From: Bog-756 sp963737625
GTDB taxonomy: Bacteria > Actinomycetota > Acidimicrobiia > Acidimicrobiales > RAAP-2
Length of the DNA stretch: 64,000 nucleotides
Reading direction: 5' to 3'
Assembly (NCBI GenBank): GCA_963737625.1
Contig: CAVTTK010000002.1
Coordinates: forward strand, 186,001 to 250,000
The notes beneath the pieces are model-generated. The model was given only the letters and a program-made list of their open reading frames with translations, searched no databases and was not told where the DNA came from. Both the position numbers and the translations under genes were made by a program. Shown piece after piece: positions 60,839-64,000 of the stretch. Every line of letters begins with the position of its first letter. Position 1 is the stretch's first letter.

Positions 60839-61693
60839 GTGAGAATCACCTACTTCGGTGTCCGGGGCTCCTGCCCATGTTCGTCAGACGTCTACCGCCG
60901 CTACGGGGGGAACACCTCGTGCGTGCTGGTGGAGGTGGACGGCGAGCCTCCCCTGATCATTGATCTGGGGACCGGGCTCCGCGCCCTGGGCGAGCACCTG
61001 GACGCGCTCTTGTCACCCACCGGGGCGCCGCTTCGGGCCAACGCGCTCCTCTCCCACCTGCACTACGACCACGTGCTGGGTCTGCCGTTCTTCGCCCCCA
61101 TGCGGCACGCCGACGCCCTGGTCGAGGTCTACGGCCCGGCCCAGGACGGGCAACTGCTGGAGGAGGTTCTGGACTCCATGGTGCGCCCCCCCTTCTTCCC
61201 GGTCCGCATGGCCCAATTCGAGGGCAGCTTCCGGTTCCACGATCTCGAGGGATCCGGCGAGTTCGCTATCGGATCCATCCGGGTGAAGTTCCGGCCCGTC
61301 GAGCACATCGGCCATACCCTCGGCTTCCGGATCGAGGTCGGTGGGCAGGTCCTGGCCTACCTGTCGGACCATCAGGCGCCCCTCGACCTCTGCTCCATGG
61401 AGCCGAACGTGCTGGAGTTGTGCGACGGTGCCGACCTGCTCCTGCACGACGCCCAGTACACGGAGCAGGAGTTCGGGCGAGTCCCCCACTGGGGGCATTC
61501 GACGGCCAACTATGCGGTGATGGTGGCCCGGGAGGCGGGGGTCAAACGACTGATGCTGTTCCACCACGACCCCTCCCACACCGACGAGGAGATCGATCGC
61601 ATGCTCGCCGAGTCGCGGCGCCTGGCGGCGGCGGCACCGGCCCTCGAGGTCGATGCGGCAGCGGAGGGCGCCTGCGTGGACCTGGGGCACTGA
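60839..61693 (+). CDS. Metallo-beta-lactamase-fold hydrolase (PhnP / cyclic phosphodiesterase-like)
   Basis: A 284-residue MBL-fold protein. It starts RITYFGVRGSCPCSS and NTSCVLVE, typical of the PhnP-like group; LLSHLHYDHVLGLPFF is the zinc-binding HxHxDH motif and YLSDHQAP and HWGHSTANYA supply further ligands. Members cleave cyclic phosphodiesters. The GTG at 60839 lies shortly after a TAGCCT element without a ribosome site, so it may be leaderless. The flavin reductase gene starts 1 nt after its stop. Confidence 0.9.
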   Translation: MRITYFGVRGSCPCSSDVYRRYGGNTSCVLVEVDGEPPLIIDLGTGLRALGEHLDALLSPTGAPLRANALLSHLHYDHVLGLPFFAPMRHADALVEVYGPAQDGQLLEEVLDSMVRPPFFPVRMAQFEGSFRFHDLEGSGEFAIGSIRVKFRPVEHIGHTLGFRIEVGGQVLAYLSDHQAPLDLCSMEPNVLELCDGADLLLHDAQYTEQEFGRVPHWGHSTANYAVMVAREAGVKRLMLFHHDPSHTDEEIDRMLAESRRLAAAAPALEVDAAAEGACVDLGH

Positions 61694-61694
61694 G

Positions 61695-62213
61695 GTGGCC
61701 TTCGACGACGCGGCGTTCAAGGACGCCATGAGCCGCTTCACCAGCGGCGTGACCATCGTGGCGGGGATGGAGGGGGACCACCCGGTGGGATTCACCTGCC
61801 AGAGTTTCATCTCGCTCTCGATTTCCCCGCCCTTCGTGGCCGTGGCCCCGGCCCGCACCTCGACCAGCTGGCCCCGCATCGCCCGGGCCGGGACGTTCTG
61901 CGTCAACGTGCTCGGGGACCACCAGGAGGACCTGTGCCGCGGGTTCGCCGTCTCGGGCGGCAACAAGTTCGACGGCGTGGACTGGCACCCCGCCCCGGCG
62001 ACCGGGGCGCCGGTGATCGAGGGCAGCCTGGCCTGGGTCGACTGTCACGTGGAGCTGGTCCACGATGCCGGGGACCACGAGCTCATCATCGGGAAGGTCC
62101 TCGATCTCGGGACCAACGACGGACTGCCCCTGCTGTTCTTCCGGAGCAGGTTCGCTACTCTGGCCCGGCACGCCGGAGACGGGGAGCAATCACGCCGAGC
62201 GGATGGGATGTAG
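61695..62213 (+). CDS. Flavin reductase-like protein
   Basis: A 172-residue protein of the FMN-binding split-barrel flavin reductase family (PF01613). SRFTSGVTIVAGMEGDHPVGFTCQSFISLSISPPFVAVAP is the conserved flavin-binding part (residues about 13-52), and GTFCVNVLGDHQEDLCRGFA and LLFFRSRF follow. Such proteins supply reduced flavin to two-component monooxygenases; no oxygenase partner is adjacent. The GTG at 61695 is 1 nt after the MBL-fold gene and RmlC-like follows 3 nt later, so the three form one unit. Confidence 0.9.
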   Translation: MAFDDAAFKDAMSRFTSGVTIVAGMEGDHPVGFTCQSFISLSISPPFVAVAPARTSTSWPRIARAGTFCVNVLGDHQEDLCRGFAVSGGNKFDGVDWHPAPATGAPVIEGSLAWVDCHVELVHDAGDHELIIGKVLDLGTNDGLPLLFFRSRFATLARHAGDGEQSRRADGM

Positions 62214-62216
62214 CAC

Positions 62217-62768
62217 GTGCCTGATATCAAGGAGTCCGAGGTGATCGCCGACGTCATCGTGGTGGAGCCCGACGCCCACGGTGACGAGCGGGGCCGGTTC
62301 GTGGAGACCTACCGACGCAGCTGGTTCCCCCTCGGCCGGGAGATGACCCAGGCCAACCGATCGGTGAAGCAGGCCGGCGCCATCGTGGGTCTGCACTACC
62401 ACCTGCACCAGGCGGACTACTGGTACGTGCTGGCCGGAACGGCCCGCGTCGTGCTGCACGACCTCCGCCAGGGATCGCCGACCGACGGTGCCACGCTCAC
62501 GCTCGACCTCGACGGCGCCCACGACCGAGGACTCTTCATCCCTCCCGGGGTGGCCCACGGGTTCGCTTCACTCACCGACCTCACGCTCTGGTACCTGGTG
62601 GACGGCTACTACAACCCCCAGGACGAGCTGGGAGTGGCCTGGGACGATCCGGCCATCGGGGCCGACTGGGGGCTCACCGACCCCGTCCTCTCCGCCCGGG
62701 ATCTGGCCAATCCGCTGCGGTCCGAGATCCATCCCGGCGTGCAGCCGAGGTCCGGCCTCCGCACCTGA
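62217..62768 (+). CDS. dTDP-4-dehydrorhamnose 3,5-epimerase-like protein
   Basis: A 183-residue RmlC-type cupin. DEGRGRFVET-like start (DERGRFVETYRRSWF) and VGLHYHLHQADYWYVLAG with the catalytic histidine, then FIPPGVAHGFASL and YYNPQDELGVAWDDP, which is the substrate/product end of RmlC. It would make dTDP-4-keto-L-rhamnose for a surface polysaccharide. rmlA, rmlB and rmlD are not adjacent and the unit contains a flavin reductase, so a related sugar epimerase is possible. The GTG at 62217 is 3 nt after the previous stop. Confidence 0.88.
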   Translation: MPDIKESEVIADVIVVEPDAHGDERGRFVETYRRSWFPLGREMTQANRSVKQAGAIVGLHYHLHQADYWYVLAGTARVVLHDLRQGSPTDGATLTLDLDGAHDRGLFIPPGVAHGFASLTDLTLWYLVDGYYNPQDELGVAWDDPAIGADWGLTDPVLSARDLANPLRSEIHPGVQPRSGLRT

Positions 62769-62828
62769 GAGGTCGACGGCGCGTGGTGGGCGGTCGGCGC
62801 GCCGGAGGGGTCTGACAGACTGCGATCC

Positions 62829-63776
62829 ATGGCATCCCGTGCAGTAGACCCCCCGGAGACCGGAGGCCCGGTCACCCCGGCCCGAGACACCACGAGCTCC
62901 CCCGACACCTCCCCGTCCCGCGCCGCGACGGGGCCCCGTGCCGGGACCGCCGCCGAGGAGCAGCGGTCGATCACCGCCGAACTGGCGGTCCCCGCACCGG
63001 TCGACGAACGATTGGGGCAGCCACGGACCGGCGTCCTCGTCACCGGGGGAGGGTCGGGCATCGGCCGGGAGACCGCCCTGGCTCTGGCCGAGGTGGGTCG
63101 ACCGGTGTCCGTCTGGGACATCGACGCCTCCGGGGCCGAAGAGACAGCCAGCCTGTGCCGTGCACGCTACGGGGTGGTGGCCCACTGGGCGGTAGTGGAC
63201 GTCGCCGACACCTCCGCCATCGTCGGGGCGGTGCCCGACGTGGAGGCGTCGCTCGGGTCCCTCGGCGGCTTCGTGCACGCCGCAGGGGTGTCCGGGGCCA
63301 TGCCGGTTGACCTCATCGAGGACGATCTGTGGGACACCACGCTCAACATCAACCTGCGCGCCGGGGTGATGGTCTGCCGCCGGCTCATCGAGCCCTTCCG
63401 CCGGGCGGGGCCGGGATCGGCCGTGGTGTTCATCTCGTCCATCGAAGGGCTCTTCGGCAGCTCGTTCATCACCGCCTACTGTGCGTCCAAGGGTGGGGTC
63501 CTCGGCGTGATGCGCTCCATCGCCCAACGCTTCGCCTCGGAGGGCTTCCGGGTCAACGCGGTGTGCCCGGGGGCAGTGGACACGCCGATGCTGGCCCCGG
63601 CGTTCGCGCTCCCAGGATTCCGTGAGCAGCTGGAGGGGCGGACCCCACTCCAGCGCGTGTCCACGCCGGACGAGATTGCCAGGCCCATCCGGTTCCTCCT
63701 GTCCGACGAGGCCTCGTTCATCACCGGGGCCCACCTCACCGTCGACGGGGGGCTCACGGCGGTCACCGCCGTCTGA
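62829..63776 (+). CDS. Short-chain dehydrogenase/reductase with N-terminal extension
   Basis: A 315-residue SDR. The first 60 residues are Pro/Ala/Thr-rich and probably disordered. The core has VTGGGSGIGRETALAL, an acidic end of strand 2 (VWDIDASG, NAD preference), FVHAAGVSG, and the active YCASKGG. GAHLTVDGGLTAV is the usual end. The ATG at 62829 gives the extension; a shorter start is possible. The substrate is unknown. Confidence 0.88.
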   Translation: MASRAVDPPETGGPVTPARDTTSSPDTSPSRAATGPRAGTAAEEQRSITAELAVPAPVDERLGQPRTGVLVTGGGSGIGRETALALAEVGRPVSVWDIDASGAEETASLCRARYGVVAHWAVVDVADTSAIVGAVPDVEASLGSLGGFVHAAGVSGAMPVDLIEDDLWDTTLNINLRAGVMVCRRLIEPFRRAGPGSAVVFISSIEGLFGSSFITAYCASKGGVLGVMRSIAQRFASEGFRVNAVCPGAVDTPMLAPAFALPGFREQLEGRTPLQRVSTPDEIARPIRFLLSDEASFITGAHLTVDGGLTAVTAV

Positions 63777-63937
63777 ACTGCCGGTATCGCCGTATCTGAA
63801 CTGCCATCATCGCATTAGAAGATAGGGCCATCGCCCCAGATGCTAGGTGGCCGGGGATCCGCCCCCCGGAGGAGCCGCCGTGGACCGTCGGAGGCCTCGC
63901 CTCCCGCTGTTGGGCCGCTTCGGGTTGAATAGTCGAG

Positions 63938-64000
63938 ATGTGGATCGCCCTGGCCGTCGTGGCCCTGCTTATCGTCGCCGGGGTCACCGTGGTGCTGTTC
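63938..64000 (+). CDS. Start of a membrane-anchored protein (possibly FtsY)
   Basis: Twenty-one codons reach the window edge. The ATG is followed by WIALAVVALLIVAGVTVVLF, one membrane segment at the very N terminus. Actinobacterial FtsY, the signal-recognition-particle receptor, often begins so, but nothing else can be seen. No ribosome binding site precedes it. Confidence 0.4.
   Translation, partial: MWIALAVVALLIVAGVTVVLF

Noticed and set aside
63777..63937. A terminator or small gene between the last SDR and the window end
   Set aside because: No stable hairpin with U-tract and no supported open frame; only ordinary spacer sequence.

Overview
The window is about 68-70% GC by eye, rich in GTG and TTG starts and four-base stop/start overlaps, and is actinobacterial. 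The order lysA-hom-thrC-rho-rpmE-prfA-prmC-tsaC is the classic actinobacterial one. The 42-residue YWLVASDGGIF-type repeats and a small protein opening with a GPGWW...DGKWYPPE motif point to the class Acidimicrobiia. This placement is inferred from gene content; no 16S rRNA, tRNA or CRISPR array was seen.

Layout. 1-9006: amino-acid and translation housekeeping (lysA end, hom, thrC, rho, rpmE, prfA, prmC, tsaC, a universal stress protein). 9058-13117: a leader with a possible attenuator, then leuB-ilvE-cimA, which fits isoleucine synthesis by the citramalate route. 13157-16874: two small unknown proteins, an acyl-CoA dehydrogenase, and a nucleotidyltransferase/HEPN pair lying between two copies of the dehydrogenase 3' end. 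17268-21619: a secreted phosphoesterase and a TIG/beta-propeller/repeat surface protein broken by four indels. 21685-27879: Zn-alcohol dehydrogenase divergent from a Baeyer-Villiger-type monooxygenase and its TetR, an NRDE protein, a membrane protein and a small GNAT protein. 28090-36662: fatty-acid or steroid-type catabolism (thiolase, enoyl-CoA hydratase, hotdog protein, acyl-CoA ligase, SDR) with three KstR-like palindromes; a PQQ-like repeat surface protein sits inside this block. 37325-42935: TetR plus small membrane protein, then a Mau-like cluster: MauD-type thioredoxin, an unknown protein, a MauE domain fused to a Tat-type cysteine-rich domain and surface repeats, and a CcdA/MauF-like protein. 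42997-55273: Lgt-like protein, SDR, NlpC/P60 hydrolase, dienelactone hydrolase, metallopeptidase-like protein, TetR, quinone oxidoreductase, sulfotransferase-like protein, CitE-like lyase, MDMPI protein and a large acyl-CoA dehydrogenase. 55333-64000: branched-chain-type solute-binding protein, methyltransferase, DUF protein, MaoC protein, mutY, epoxide-hydrolase-like protein, metallo-beta-lactamase-fold protein, flavin reductase, RmlC-like protein, SDR, and the start of a membrane-anchored protein.

Three things stand out. (1) 38623-42935 looks like a disulfide-forming export and maturation set of the methylamine-dehydrogenase type, but serving a secreted 28-cysteine protein with a six-unit repeat tail, with no methylamine dehydrogenase large subunit. 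(2) The MNT/HEPN pair is bracketed by a 67-bp duplication of the acyl-CoA dehydrogenase 3' end whose six differences are all synonymous, the signature of integration into a protein-coding gene with restoration of its C terminus. (3) Three proteins with unrelated N-terminal parts end in the same 42-residue repeat, and each carries six units, which suggests one closed domain. Function statements are by family recognition from sequence alone; no searches were run.
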